Shown one piece after another: positions 1 through 12,374 of a stretch of DNA of 64,000 nucleotides. Positions within the stretch are counted from its first letter, which is position 1. Every line of letters starts with the position of its first letter. The stretch is from Phytophthora quininea. Taxonomy: Eukaryota > Oomycota > Peronosporomycetes > Peronosporales > Peronosporaceae. The position numbers were made by a program, and so were the translations under genes. The notes below the pieces were generated by a model that searched no databases, was not told where the DNA came from, and saw only the letters and a list, made by a program, of their open reading frames with translations. The stretch is taken from assembly GCA_011947345.1 (NCBI GenBank), contig JAAVTG010001003.1, positions 1,550,001-1,614,000 on the forward strand, written 5' to 3'.

Positions 1-1101
1 AGCTCCCCTGTGCCCGTGCAGGTCTCCCAGAAGGACCTGCCACGCGTCTTCGCCGTGGTGGTGATGGGCTACGCAGCTGTCACGTGGCTGGTGCTGCAGA
101 TGGACGGCTATTTTGCAGCGGAAGACCAGGACGAGACCTTCCACTTCCCGTACATGTCAATTGTTTGGCAGGCACATCAATATTATTGCTAATCTTTTTT
201 AATACGGTTACCTTGTTCGAATAGGAAAGTGGCCGCGTTTGTGACGCTGTACTGTGCGCTGATGGTGGTTTGGCGCTTCTACCAGCACGGTACAATCGAT
301 CGTGTTTGATTGGGATAGCGCACTTCTCTTATTGTATTGCTGCACTGCTAGGCACCTACGTCTTGTACGAAATTTTGTGGGCGTGCAATGTGTCTCTGTA
401 TTTAGTGGTGTTGGGACTATGCTTGTCCAAGCCTTTCCTTGTTGGCATCGCGGTGAGTCGTAGCCATTTTGCTCGAGTACCGGAAATATATGAAAAAATA
501 CTAATGCGAACTGCTTGCTTTGGAATTAGATGGTGACGGTGTCAGGTGACCAAATGTTATGGTACATTGATGCCATCTCGTTCGTCCTGCAAGGCAAGTT
601 CGTTACGGGCGCCATGAAGTATCTGACGTACCCGGAGAACCGCTCATTTTCCAAGACGTTCATCGCAACGCACCACCTCTGGTTCTTGCCGCTGTGCCTC
701 TACGTACGTTGGCAAATCTGCCGAGTAACATCCATTCTTTTATTGACGATGCACTGATGTCGCTGTACAGATCACAAACGGCCACGGCGGCATGCACGGC
801 TCGAGTTTTGTCGCTTCGTGTGCTGACGACCTTCCTGGCAGCGTTCTGCCGCATGTCCACACCCTTCGAAGTGCGTGTGCCTGGCAGTGACCACGTCATC
901 TACCTAAACGTGAACGGTGCGTACGAGTTCTGGAAGGATATCGACATCCCGTTGCTGCACTTGTTGGACCATCACCACCCATTGCTGTACATTCCGTTCC
1001 TGGGTGTGGTTGGTAACTTTGTGGCGAACGGCTTCCCCACATTTTTGTTCTGGGTATCGCGCTCGGACTCCAATTCAATCCACTGCTTAACCACTAGATA
1101 A
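1..1101 (+). CDS. Multi-pass membrane protein, 5' end outside window
   Basis: The reading frame is open from base 1 and has no ATG, so the gene starts to the left of the window. Four GT-AG introns join cleanly in frame, at about 150-224, 290-351, 452-530 and 702-770, giving five exons and a stop near 1101. The product has several hydrophobic segments (around 40-110, 240-290 and 355-450 of the nucleotide sequence) and conserved-looking loops with SGDQMLWYID, THHLWFLP and NGHGGMHG, plus a His-rich loop LLDHHHPLLYIP. This suggests a polytopic membrane protein, possibly an enzyme with lumenal His residues. I do not recognise the family. It ends only 45 bases from the convergent neighbour, which is typical of compact oomycete gene packing. 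Confidence 0.6.
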
Positions 1102-1146
1102 TAGAGCTGATGTTTCCATCATAATGGCAAGTTTCAAAAGGGGCTA

Positions 1147-3600
1147 CTACGGATCACGTAGAGATTCTTCGACAACTGGGAGTGGGTGGTCTTTCCGCCA
1201 GATCTTCCTCATCATGCGATTGATCTTGCGGTTGAAGCGGTCGGGTCGCGGTTGCTTTGTTTTCGGGTTTATTAAACGGCGACGGGGCTTCGGGATCTTC
1301 GGCTTCCGAGGAAGTCGGCAACGCTCGTGATTGTCTACACAGTCGTGATTTGCTGTGATGTCGCCAAGAACTTTACTGCGCACTCCGATATATTGCTCCA
1401 TGGAGGTGAGTCGCTTCGCTTTCCGCACCATTTCCTGTTTGTATTCATCAGCCAGGCCTTCTGTAAAAGCTCCTTTGCGAACTTCCTCCACTTTGATGAC
1501 AGGTAAAGTATTGTCGTCCTGGTTATCTGGTGAGTTCTGGTATCGCTCGTACAGACTGTTGGACGCCTTCATTAGGCGAGGAAAGTCAGAGATGGCGAGT
1601 TTCCTGCGGGGACTAGCAGCGTGGTTCGCAGTGGCTTCAATCTCTTCGGTTGCTTCTGGAACTGGATCGGGACGGACTGGTTCGGATCGATTTGGTGACG
1701 TAGTAGGGCCCTTAGAAACGATATTATGACCGACTAACTTGATGCTTGAACTCCGAAGTCTTCGTGGTGTTGACGTGCTAGGAGGAGATGGCTGAAAGGG
1801 GTGGTTCACATTTGCCATCGATATTTTCCGTGGCAACTGAGATTCTTCAGGTGTTGGTTGACGATCTTCACTTGTTATTCGCACTTTGGTGATAGTACTA
1901 CCTTTCCTTGCTCTCTTGGCGTTGGCTTTCTTTTGTTTGTCTTCTTGTTTCTTTCGTGACACTGCGAGCGACGGACAGCATGAATCTCCAGTTGTATGAT
2001 CTTGATTTCCACACCAGCCGCACGAACACTTTCCATCCTGCATCATGGACTTCGTCGAGCTGTATGCAACCAAAGCAAAAATGAGATAAATAGTAATCGC
2101 TCCAGAAAACCTAAATAATCACGCACATTGTCATGATGAGACCAGGATTCGCCAGTGCAAGTTTCACTCGCGTCTTTCGCCAATTTTCTCGTGCTTCAGC
2201 CAATCTACGAAACCTGTGAAATGCTTCCCGAACATGATCGAGAGCATGCATGTAGAAGAGGTCCTTCCAGGTATCTCTCTGCGATTTCAAGGCAAACACA
2301 CGTGAGTACTTTGAAGACTGATCGCGACGGTATCGTTTCTTACATCCATGACAAGCGTTTTCACGTCTGTTACTGTTCAGCATCAGACACATTCTTTCCG
2401 TTAGCGATAACGCTGTCACTGCAAAACCTTCAGGGACCGTACCTGCAAGAAGGTCAGTAGCACGTGGTCTTGTTGAACAGAATCGGGTATTCGCCGCAAA
2501 TATCGTGGTCTTGATACAAGCTGAGCTCGAGTTCCGTACGTCGTTTCTGTTGTGTAGAACGCTTGCCACCAGCCATGCCTTGCAATGAACGTTTTGCCAG
2601 ATTACTCTCTAGCTCGGCACAGCGCTGGACGCTGCCATTCTCATTAAGCACTTGAATCATCGGCACCGTTTCCTGCACTAAACCTGCGTAGATGAAGAAG
2701 ACTGTATTGGCGTCCGAGCCAATGCGAGTCAGGTAGCTGTCTGCCGGATAATTGACTTGTCGTAATCGATTCGATAGTCGTATAAGTTCTCCATGCGGCC
2801 AGCCATCGAAAAAGAAAATCGTCTCCAGAAACTCGATCTGCGTAAAGTCGAGCTGCGATGAGTTTGTGATACGGATCAAACGCTGGTATGCTCCTCGTTT
2901 CAGACAAATAAAAGATGTAGGTTCGTCACAAACAATGGTACACGACCGCCGCGCTGTGGGGTCCATCACTGCCAACTCGCCGAAAGTGCCGCCGTCCGTG
3001 ATATGCTTGATAAATGTTCCGTACTGATCCGGTGAAAATTTAACCTCCTCTTCCTCTGCAAGAGTTGGGTTGTCGTCCTCATCTAGTACGACTCTTGGTT
3101 TGGGCTTTGCATTGATGAACAATGACACCGATCCAGAGACGATCACGTAAAAGTATCTCCGTAGTCGCCTTGGTAACAGACGACGCCTCTCGGTGGTAAT
3201 TCAAGCAATGTCATTTCACGGCAGATCGTTTTGCAGATGATCTCTTGAGCTCCTTGGAAAATCTTGTTTGTGCTGCCGTTCTTGAGGACCCACTCGTACA
3301 GCGTGTCGACTTCAAGGGCTTCTCGAGTTTCGGGAGCTCTCTGAAGTATGCGGTAGATTTCTTGCACTTCTTTTTCCTCTGTCGCTGCGGCTCCGTCTCC
3401 ATGTGGACAATTAGTTGGTCTTGCAACTGGTACAAGAACGAATTTCGTCGCAGAGTTGGGAACCTCTTCATCTGAGCCATAGTGGGTGGCCTTGCTGCTG
3501 GGAGTGGGGACTTGACATCACGAGAATCAGTAGAATCGACGCCTTTTGTCGTGTCTGCGGACTGTGGAAGCACTGCAAGCTCCGGTAGCTGAGCCGCCAT
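1147..3600 (-). CDS. Tandem cyclic-nucleotide-binding domain protein, frame interrupted
   Basis: Two consecutive cNMP-binding folds are readable. The first has the beta-barrel motif GDYGDTF then VIVSGSVSLFI, and a phosphate-binding cassette beginning FGELAVMDP. The second has the GEYPILFNK cassette region followed by an RATD tract in another frame. CNB domains bind cAMP or cGMP, and this arrangement recalls PKA-R or CNBD2-like regulators. No kinase or channel domain is visible. A basic Ser/Pro-rich tail with a Cys cluster (CSCGWCGN) is joined through an intron at about 2055-2125. The frame breaks three times: near 3370-3400, at about 3146 (one T short in a T run, in the middle of a conserved motif) and near 2475. 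The start at 3600 (MAAQLPEL) is tentative. An open frame continues to 3917 in another phase and could be an extra 5' exon. Confidence 0.6.
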
Positions 3601-4257
3601 CGTTGATCAATGATAATTGGAGTGGTGTGCCAACATGTTGTTTTTGGCCTTGCAGTATATTTAGGAGCTGCTTGCTGTACTTCCTGCTGGTGATCGAATT
3701 TCACTGCCTTGAACAAGTCCACATTCGAGTCTGCAAACAAGGAGATGGTCTCAACTACACGAGTGAGGCCTTCAAAATCATCTTCCAGCGGCAAAGAGCT
3801 CCACCGCCAGCAACTTGGGGATTTCTTTCTCCCACGACTTGGACAATGTTGAGGAACTTTGTCCAGCAGTGAAGCCCAGTGAAGAGAGTCCATTCCGATG
3901 TGATTCCTCAACCGCAAGTTCCGAAATGATAAAACACCCCTACCCTGTTAACTTTGTACATCAAAGAAAACGATCTCCAAGACCATGACCCTCGAGTGTA
4001 ATTCCGCTGAAAACAACATTCCATTTGTCAAGACGGACAAGAAGATCGGCTACAAACGTTGAATAAAAATCAGCAACTGGACTCGATCGTTAAGCTCACA
4101 AGCACTATCATTATAGTGCATCGCAACCAGTTAGACAGCAGCGAGAATTGACCAAATCTCAAGAAACATCCAAGTGAGAAATATTTCGCGAACAACTTCA
4201 AGAGTTTCCGTAAATAATGGCATTGAATCGAAGAGCGCCTAAGCATGACAGCAATTT

Positions 4258-5398
4258 CTACTCGTCGAATGTTGCCTCTGACGAATCCGATGAGGTTTGG
4301 AACGCGTTATACGCTTCATATCCCAGCTTGATCACGTGCAGCCTTTTGCGCATCGCTCTTGGCGTATTCGTTAATGCACTGGGTACAGAAGGTGATCTTG
4401 CGCTGGATTAATCGTCCGTCCACCGCGATGAAGTTGATGCGCTTGCGGACTTTACACCGTCGACACACACAGCTGTAGCATAACTTGCAAGTACTACTGA
4501 AAGCCACGCGCCCCACTTGTTGGCTTCGTACAAGTCGAGCAAGTTGCTTGATTCACCAATTGACTGTGACGCTGGAAAGACGAATGCCGGCGCTGCAACA
4601 TCCACGACAACTTCTTCATCTGGCCGCAGTACACACAGTTCGTCACCGACAAGAAAGCTTCCGCAGCCGTTTGAAGCACTAAGAACCGCATGAGTTCGCC
4701 TCCTGGATCGGCAGTTCCTCCCGCGTAGAGATCAATTACATTCCGCTCGATCTGCCGGAAGAAGCTAAACACGGAGTAGTTGCTGCGGATGGTGTTCGGC
4801 AGCGGCTTGGTCTCTGGGAATTCGACGGAGTGAAGCAAATGGTATCCTACCTGTTCTCCGTTCACAAACTTCAGGATCCCCGTCGCCTCGATGTACACAA
4901 AATCGCGGCGTTTGACGAGGCTCGTGGACTGCAGCGGCAGGTCGATCGTCATCCACTTGATAATCAGCGATTGGAAGGGCTCCTCAGCGCTCGGCTCCAC
5001 CACACGATGAAGAACTGCAGCGCTGTCCAGATCGTGGACATACGAGGCCTTGATCCTCATAGCGTCGAGCGTTGGGTTCACGACACCAAGCATGAGATCG
5101 TCCAATGCGCCGACGAGCGTCCCCGTGATCAGCATCACTGGAAAGTCCTCGGGGATTTACTAGCTTTCGATGTGATACGTTGCCCGTTCCGCTCCGTGTA
5201 CACGTGCACGTTATCTCTGGACTTGACGTGTTTCCATCGCTGGCCGTCGACCTTCCGCTTGTCGTCGACAACAAAGTCCTCGTACTTGTGGAAGTAACCC
5301 TCGATGTATCCGCGTACAAGCTCGATCAGTTCTTGCTCCTGCTCTTCAGTCACCTGAATGTCAGGGAACGGATTGACGGCGAACCGGTCCTTCACCAT
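4258..5398 (-). CDS. START-like lipid-binding plus FYVE-type zinc finger protein, copy A, frame interrupted
   Basis: This is a paralogue of the two intact genes at 8443 and 12375. The start MVKDRFAVNPFPDIQ aligns with their N-termini. The START-like core runs through GALDDLMLGVVNP, RRDFVYIEATGIL and CVYCGQMKKLSWML. A cross-brace zinc finger follows, with Cys pairs CSTC, CKLC, CRRC and CTQC. START domains bind lipids or sterols and FYVE-type fingers usually target PI3P membranes. This finger lacks the classic RRHHCR patch, so binding specificity is uncertain. The frame breaks at about 5150 (a C run), about 4510 and about 4310. After the last break the tail ends at 4258. It is either a decayed copy or a victim of base-calling errors. 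The 480 bases upstream (5400-5879) hold no gene I can support. Confidence 0.65.
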
Positions 5399-5879
5399 GT
5401 TGATAAATCCGCAACTACCAGGTAAAGTGCTGTCCGCGCGGGACCTTAGTCAACGACGTCTGCAAATCCAAACGTCAATCAACAGCTTGTTCGGTCGTGC
5501 CGTCCGGGTGGATGATGATGATGGCAATGCTCCCCCCCGTCAAACGACGATGTGTCCTACCCAGATCGACCAACATCCCGAAGCACTTTGTAGAGACCAG
5601 CAACCAGCGCTCCATGGCGTCGTCGTAAGTTTCCTACCACAGCTCTGAGACCATCATAGTCAACCGCAGGATCCATTCTGACGGCGTTTCGGCGTCTGCG
5701 AAGGAAAGATCGCAGTCGAGACCTCAAGAGACTCTCGCAGTGGAGAATTGGACAGCTTCGAGGAAGCAGGAACGCCAGCTAGAAGGTAAAGAGAACATTG
5801 TTCTTCAGGTCTACTCAACAGTAAAAGCTATGCATGGGCAACTGACGGAAGTGTTTCAGCAGCGTGTCCAGTGTCTTGC

Positions 5880-7528
5880 TCACCCAGCGACGCCGGAGAG
5901 CGGCTTGTCGGTTTCTGCCGCGGTCTTGATCTGCTGCACGTGCATCATCAAAGGGTTCTTCATGCCAATTGTGAGACCGCCCGAGCACGCCACGTCTTGT
6001 CCAGGGATCTCGTCCAGGTGGAAGCGACTCACCACACACGCGACGAAGATCTTCATCTCCATCATGGCGAGGTTCCTGCCCACGCATACTCGCGGCCCCG
6101 TGTTGAACGCAGTGAATTTTGACGACGACAGCTTCACCATGTCGCCCGATTCGGGGTCGATGAAGCGTTCCGGCACGAACGAGGCCGCGTCAGCTCCCCA
6201 GACATGCGGCATCCGGTTCATGGCGTGGTACACGTGCGATGTTCGTCCCCTTCGGTACGAACGTGCCGTCAGGGAATACCGCGTCACGGACGCAGAGTTT
6301 CTGAGCCAACCCCACGGGGAGAACAGACGCAGTCCCTCGGTGATGGTCGCTTCGAGGTACGGCAAATGTTGGACGTCTTGCATATTAGGAATGTAATTTG
6401 GGTCGGTGCCGAGCTTGGGCAGGTCTGCTAACAATGCTGCGCGCAATTTGTGCTCTACGCGCGGATTTAGGCTGAGCAAGTGGAATAGCCACGCTAACGC
6501 ATCTGCGGCGGTGTCTCGACCAGCAATTAGCGCCATCAAAACCACGTTGCGCACCAGAATGGGGTCGACCGCTTTGCCGTCCACGGACTCGTTCTCGAGG
6601 ATGAGCGAGATGACATCTCGACTGCGCTTCTGATCGCTAGTGTGGCGGCTATTGCGGTGCTGCTCCATGGTCTTGGAGATGACGTCCATCACGAATTTAT
6701 CCACCGTCAGTAGAGCTTCACGGAGATGTTTTTCGCTGCCCACGTTGAGCCAGCGCTTGAGCTTCCAGTACCACGTGGGGACGACGATTCGAGCAGCCAC
6801 GATGTGCTGGGCATCCACGAACGCCCGCTCGAACGGGTGCTCGTGCTCCAGCGTCAGCGTGTTCATGTCGAAGCCAAAGGCGATCTCTCCGAACGCGTCC
6901 AACGTGAACCGACCGGCGGTCGTGAAGAAGTCGATGGGCTCTTTGGTGGTCGCCGCGGTCGTCAAGACCTGTTGAAGAATGTGTACATGCTTTTGAACGA
7001 TGGGAGCCATGTGTTCTCGTAGGACTCTCGAGCTGAAGAGGTTGACGAACACTCGGCGGTGGAACTTCCACTCGTCGCCTTCGACGATCAAGATGCTGTC
7101 GCCTAGCAAGTCCACGAGCATGTCGTAGATGTGGTCTCCCTTGACAAAGTTGTCGTACTGAGTCTTCATGACGTGCTCGTAGTGTTCGGGGTTCGCAGTG
7201 AGGATCATGTTGTGCTGGAACGGCAGTCGCAGCATGAATGGGGCACCACCGCGAGCGAGGAAGACGTCCGTAAACCAGTCCAGCAGTCGGTCGGCGTGGT
7301 ACGCCAGCAAGAGGACGTGCTCCACCACGGGAAACAGCGACGGTAAGAACGGCACTTTGACTGGTCCATGGGCTCCAGGGGTGACGTTCTCTCTCTGCTT
7401 TGCCAACTTCCTGTCCGTGCTGTCATTTGGCAGGCACTGCGAGACGACGGCGGCACCGACGGCGATGCCAAGAACCAAAAGGCCAAGTTTTTGATTGGGT
7501 CGTCGACGTCGAAGAGCCAATTCAGCAT
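5880..7528 (-). CDS. Cytochrome P450, CYP86-like clan (P450-1)
   Basis: A haem-thiolate monooxygenase of about 548 residues, probably ER-anchored by an N-terminal hydrophobic helix (LGLLVLGIAVGAAVV). The I-helix reads IAGRDTAADALAW, the K-helix region has EATITEGLRL, the PERF-type motif is FVPERFIDP, and the haem-binding loop FNTGPRVCVG carries the Cys ligand. Related enzymes hydroxylate fatty acids at the omega position, but the substrate here is unknown. The natural ATG is probably at 7528 (MLNWLFDVDD), which needs one extra A in an A run near 7495 to join the main frame. A second, local frame excursion lies near 6235-6285. There, the out-of-phase reading matches the DGTF motif of the other P450s, and the frame then recovers. 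It is more distant from the other three P450s in this window than they are from one another. Confidence 0.85.
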
Positions 7529-7547
7529 GGCGGTCGACGCAGTGTCT

Positions 7548-7856
7548 TTATCGGGCTTGTCGACCTGGAGACGACTTGTGTTGTGACGGACTTGGCGGCA
7601 CCCGGGGCAAAGTCCTCAACTCTCCCTGATCAGTCAGACCGACACCAGCGTCAACCAGCGTCTGCACGTCTTGCTGCATCTCGGGGATGCTAAGGTTTCC
7701 GCGGGTGTTCTTGGCGAGCGATGCACCGCGCAGAAAAGTGCAAGCCGCGGTTGGGTGGCAACTCACGGCGAGCAGCATCTGGAGGATGTCGCTGCCTCGA
7801 GTCATCACTTTCGTTGGCACGGTTCGGATGGTGAAGAAGGTCGACATGGTGGACAC
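7548..7856 (-). CDS. Small hypothetical protein
   Basis: A 102-codon open frame directly upstream of P450-1 on the same strand, starting MSTMSTFFTIRTVPTK. Its composition looks protein-like up to about residue 75 (ASLAKNTRGNLSIPEMQQD), then becomes Pro/Ser-rich. No domain, signal peptide or homologue is recognised. It lies inside the 0.9 kb divergent interval between P450-1 and START-FYVE copy B, so it could equally be chance coding in a GC-rich promoter region. The remaining 7857-8442 shows no gene. Confidence 0.25.
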   Translation of the reverse strand: MSTMSTFFTIRTVPTKVMTRGSDILQMLLAVSCHPTAACTFLRGASLAKNTRGNLSIPEMQQDVQTLVDAGVGLTDQGELRTLPRVPPSPSQHKSSPGRQAR

Positions 7857-8442
7857 CAGTTCGAATGGAAGACGAGGACTCCCGCGAGGCTCGGTTTTCC
7901 CGCGGCCGGCCAGTGCTGTCGGCTGACGCTGGGCGTGCTGGACGTTGGTACATCATTGAAACGTGGCGACTCTGATCTGGGGGCCGTCGGTGGTCGCGAG
8001 GTGCACCAGGGTCAGCAGCTCCCGCAGCTACCTCGCGGTCCCACGATCTCGGATCTGTAGCCCCTACAGATCGACGCCCGAGGTCTGGGAAGCGTCCTCC
8101 GACGGCCTCTCGCCATCATCGCCGTCTTTGCCACCGCTGCGAGTCCCCGTGGCGGTCGTCAGAGGAGATGGCAAGACTGCAGCGGGCTGTCCATCGCGGC
8201 AGTCATCGCTGATAGAAAGTATAGGAACGTCAAGTGTGTGGCACTGGCGGCCGCCGTGGCGCTGACCGGGGCACGCCATTGAAGTGACCCACAAGGCGAT
8301 CCGGGGAGGAGCTCCGCTGAGTTGCTCGCATCGAACTCTTAGCGACGTCAGCAGCACTTTAGTCGTAGCAATTTCATCAATGTACCTCGATCCGGCGATG
8401 CCGCGCCCACCACAACCCAATACGCAGCTCTCGACGTCGACC

Positions 8443-9624
8443 ATGACCAAGCAGTGCTTCCAGGTGAGCCCGTACGGCCCGCTGCAGCTCACCGAGGCGG
8501 ACCGCCAAAACCTCATGAACACGGAGAACCAAGTGGTCGACGACGTCTTCCGCAAGTACCAGAAGTACGTCGAGGGCAACTGCTGCATGAACTTGAGGAG
8601 CTGGAAGCTCGTCGACTCCAAGGACGACCTCCACATCTACGTGCGGCGGACCAAGCCGGCGCGATCGCTCACGGCGCAACTTTGCGGTCTACTGAGTCGG
8701 CGTCGCGTGGGTCCCGCTGCTCCTGCTCCCGCTCCTGCAGCGGATGGCACGACCAATACCGTGGTGATGAGCGTCGGCACGTTCAAAGGAGAGCTGGACG
8801 ACCTCATGCTCGGCACGGTGAACCCCACGACGGAGATCATGCAGGTCAAAGCCTCGTACGTCGGCGACTACGACGATGGCGCCGTGTTGGCCACGCTCAT
8901 GTCCCCCACCACCGACGACCCGTTCCGTTCGCTGACAGTCAAATGGTACCGCATCAACCTACCGTTCAGCTCCACGGGACTGGTGTCCGACCGCGATTTT
9001 GTGTGCTTGGAAGCGTCGGGCATGCTGCACTTCGCCAACGGCGAACGGGTCGGCTACCTCATGGTGCAGTCCGTCGATTCGCCGCAGACCCAACCATTAC
9101 CCGACGCCGTCCGCGCCCATCACACCATCACGGGATTCTTCCGGCAGGTCGCCCCCAATGTCATCGACACCTTCGCATTCGACACGGTCGACCCCGGGAG
9201 CAAGATCTACCGCCCGTTTGTGCTCTCGGTGTGTGCCAATGCGTTGTTATCGGCCAACCGTTATGTCCACTGCGGACAAATGAAGAAGTTGACGTGGATG
9301 CTGCAACGTCGCCAGCCAGCCTTCCAGGAGCTAAGCGCTGATCGCCAGCCGCTCCGTCGTGGTGATACCTGCGTGGCTTGTGCTGCAGAGATTTCTCCCG
9401 GCACAATTGGCGGCATTGGACGGAGCAAGTGTCAACTGTGTCTGGGGGCGTTGTGCGGGGGTTGCAAAGAGCACCGGACCATCAGTTTTCTCTCTCCGGA
9501 TCGCTCACTGCTGCGACACAAGACTACGTTTTGTACCCGGTGCATTCGAGTGGCGTCCAGGGTGAACGCGATGCAGGCGGCACGTGACCAAGCCAACGGC
9601 TACCAAGCGTACAATGTCTTCTAA
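8443..9624 (+). CDS. START-like plus FYVE-type zinc finger protein, copy B
   Basis: An intact single-exon gene of 393 residues. The ATG at 8443 was chosen because it aligns the protein (MTKQCFQVSPYGPLQL) with copy C. The frame is open upstream to 8284 but only with a non-ATG start and low-complexity sequence. A START-like lipid-binding module spans roughly residues 90-290, including GELDDLMLGTVNP, DRDFVCLEASGML and the junction motif CGQMKKLTWMLQRR. Eight paired cysteines follow (CVAC, CQLC, CGGC, CTRC), an FYVE-like two-zinc cross-brace without the RRHHCR motif. The protein ends QAARDQANGYQAYNVF, a tail shared by the family. The expected role is membrane-targeted lipid sensing or transfer in the endosomal system, by family analogy. 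A linker near residues 70-105 is Pro/Ala-rich and differs from copy C. Confidence 0.88.
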   Translation: MTKQCFQVSPYGPLQLTEADRQNLMNTENQVVDDVFRKYQKYVEGNCCMNLRSWKLVDSKDDLHIYVRRTKPARSLTAQLCGLLSRRRVGPAAPAPAPAADGTTNTVVMSVGTFKGELDDLMLGTVNPTTEIMQVKASYVGDYDDGAVLATLMSPTTDDPFRSLTVKWYRINLPFSSTGLVSDRDFVCLEASGMLHFANGERVGYLMVQSVDSPQTQPLPDAVRAHHTITGFFRQVAPNVIDTFAFDTVDPGSKIYRPFVLSVCANALLSANRYVHCGQMKKLTWMLQRRQPAFQELSADRQPLRRGDTCVACAAEISPGTIGGIGRSKCQLCLGALCGGCKEHRTISFLSPDRSLLRHKTTFCTRCIRVASRVNAMQAARDQANGYQAYNVF

Positions 9625-12374
9625 GCGTGGAGCCACTGCTCATAGTTGTATTGAAATGCTGCTTGGAAATAATATTTTCAATAAAGCATGCAGTTTGAAC
9701 TTGTACAAGATGGCATTCTCAATAAATATACATTTGCTATAAAAACTATCTTCCAGCTTGGCTTCGTAACTGCAGCTGCAAAAAAATAGCAAAGCCGACA
9801 AAGCGAAGATGTTGAAGCCAGTGATTGCATCGTGGACGCTCCTCCAAATTTACTAGTTATTTTGTCGCGTTTCCTACCCATGATAAAACCAGATTACATT
9901 AACTTCGTACTACACAATGATCTCACGTTAAGATTTTGTGTATTGCCAGAGAGAAACCAAGAACCGATTGTCGCATATTGGCGTTCTCCCCCACCCCATC
10001 TTATTCCCACATTTGAAATAACTAGATTTATAAACTCGATCCAAACAGCGACAATTCATTGCTGAGCCGCGAACAAATCATCAAATGGTATTGTGAGGAA
10101 AACCAGCAAGGCTTTTCATGATTTCAGTGCCAAACACGCGTCCAGATTGTATATTCGTCATCTTGTTCTAAAAGCGTTACCACAGGCCCGTCAGTCACCA
10201 TCATGCCCACTGTGAGCAGCGCTGCCGCGTTGGGCACGGTGTGTATCACGCTACCGACCCCCGCAGCAATTACCTAACTGCAAACGACCAACAGCTCGCT
10301 GATGGACACGACCACCGACGTCTAGTCAGCCGGGCCACTGCAGGCCAGCGAACACTGCCCCAAGTGCCACGAGGGAATGTGGCTCGACACGAATCACCGA
10401 AGGCTAGGCTGACGACCGTCAGCTACTATGTGGAGGAATTGTATCGTCATTACAGAGATATCTGCCGCCAAGATATCATGGGTGATACCCAGACATAAGG
10501 CTATTTGGCAGCGCGAACTGGACCATGAATAAGTGTTGAGCACCCTAACCTACAGCAAGGTTATTCATTAAGGTACGCTATTATTTGTTTTCCGGAGTAT
10601 CAGTACGACGATTCGATAATTTCGCATCATATGGTGCCATCAACGAGAATCATACGAATGTCAATCCCGAGCGCCTCGCGATTTGAGTTATCGACACCTG
10701 TCTGTAAACCACTCCTAAAAGCTACACATATATGAAAATGGCGCTCACACTAATCATACGGAGGCCCTTGGGGTTTTGGACGAGGAAGTACATGAAATGA
10801 ATGCGGACAACAAGTCAACCTTCCCCTGCCTACATCAACGAATGCCTGTACCGTTTGAGCGGCCTGCCAGGGAAACCGACACCAACGGACGCAATTCGAT
10901 CCCTGGTGTAGGGTGTCAAGAACACGTAGCAGAACAGACAGTAGTGTAGATACGCACGAACACGCAGTGATTAAATTTGCTGAAGTGGTAGACGTAAGTT
11001 CATTCTAAATCTGACTATTATGTGGAGAAAAGGGTGGAGAGAGTTTGCGTGTTGCCGATATTGCCAAGCCATGACAGCCTTCTTATCGTGTTACATACAT
11101 GCCCTAGCGACACGACGCGAATTATGAGTAATCTTCGCGGGATTTGAGGCGATATACAGAGTTTAGCGGTCCACTACCCCGGAACAAACCCATTCATGTT
11201 GTGGTTTTAAACAACTACAGTTTTTAGCATTTAATGTCATTACAAGTATAATGACGATTTGACCCAAAAATTGCGTCTTCTACTCTATCTTTTCTGGAGA
11301 CCGATACAAAGGACTTCTGCTGGTATCGGACATCGATGATGAGGTTCACATCAGAGCCCTACAATATAATATTTGCAGATCACAGAATGCATAGCTGAAA
11401 TAAACTTTATAAGCTGATGAACACAAAAGAGTCGTTTTTCATCAGTTCAACTACAATGTTGGCTATTATACTCTTTATATATCGAAGATGTGATGTGTGC
11501 TCAGGAACCAAACGTACGATAATTTTAAAATTTAATTTGAGCAAATTTAGAGAAAATCTACTGCAAGATTTATCAATCCGATGAAAATATTATTTCATGA
11601 AAAATTTTATATAAAATTATGCTTTTAGAAAATAGTAAGCCATTCCAAGTTCTACCGACACGAGCGGCAAACATCGCACGTGTTAGACCCTCGAACGTTA
11701 CCGCGCTCCCGCCCGTGCCGAGTATCAGACTCATCTGGCGACGCCACGAACCAGTCAACACACATGGGAAGTGCGCAACCGTAAGGCTGCTTCTAAGAAG
11801 CTGGTGCTGTCGTTAAGCCGATCCTATTCATCACGCTGGGATCTTTGTTGCTCATCGGCCCGCACTAGTTTTCCACCAACGTGGATGCTCTCGTAGCAAT
11901 CGTCGACGGCGAGCAGCTCTGGAGCGCGTACTGTACAAAACATCGCACCAAGTAGAAGATAATCGATCCAGAAATAATATTACCTCCGTAGATTTTTATG
12001 GTTTTTACAGAAGCTGTAAAAATACTGAAGCTCGTTTGTAAGACTTCGGTGATCCCTTCCCAGAGCTTGCAGCAATCCTAAACGATGCAAACAGGTTCGA
12101 CAATGATCGCCACCTCTTGCACTCTCTCGTGGATCCCACCTCGATCTCACCTTGTCACCTCTCGGTGCAGTCGACGCTGCTAGTCATCTTGCCCGCCATC
12201 ACCCATCCGCCCGGAATGCCGCCACGGGTACGTGCCCGCTGGTCATCCACGTTGCAACGTCGTGCCCAACGCAACCTCCTCGCGGTCCAATACAAGCGAC
12301 GGAGACCGATCGGTTCGCGAGCTCGGTAGTCACAATCGAAGTCGCCGACTTGTCGCCAAGCTACAAGCTCAACC
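9625..12374. other. Gene-free interval between START-FYVE copies B and C
   Basis: About 2.7 kb, more AT-rich than its surroundings. Two AATAAA-like signals near 9678 and 9720 fit the 3' end of copy B. Short open frames exist (for example 10241-10498 and 11619-11816) but none has recognisable domains. A GC-rich island at 10192-10500 may be a decayed exon or TE fragment. I see no TIR, LTR or RNA gene. The last 250 bases are GC-rich and presumably contain the promoter and leader of copy C. Confidence 0.5.

Noticed and set aside
2155..2460. 101-codon plus-strand frame
   Set aside because: Antisense to the CNB protein gene.
4217..4411. Short plus-strand frame
   Set aside because: Overlaps the minus-strand tail of START-FYVE copy A, which aligns with the paralogues.
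8454..9341. 295-codon plus-strand frame
   Set aside because: An out-of-phase shadow of START-FYVE copy B; Arg/His-rich and motif-free.
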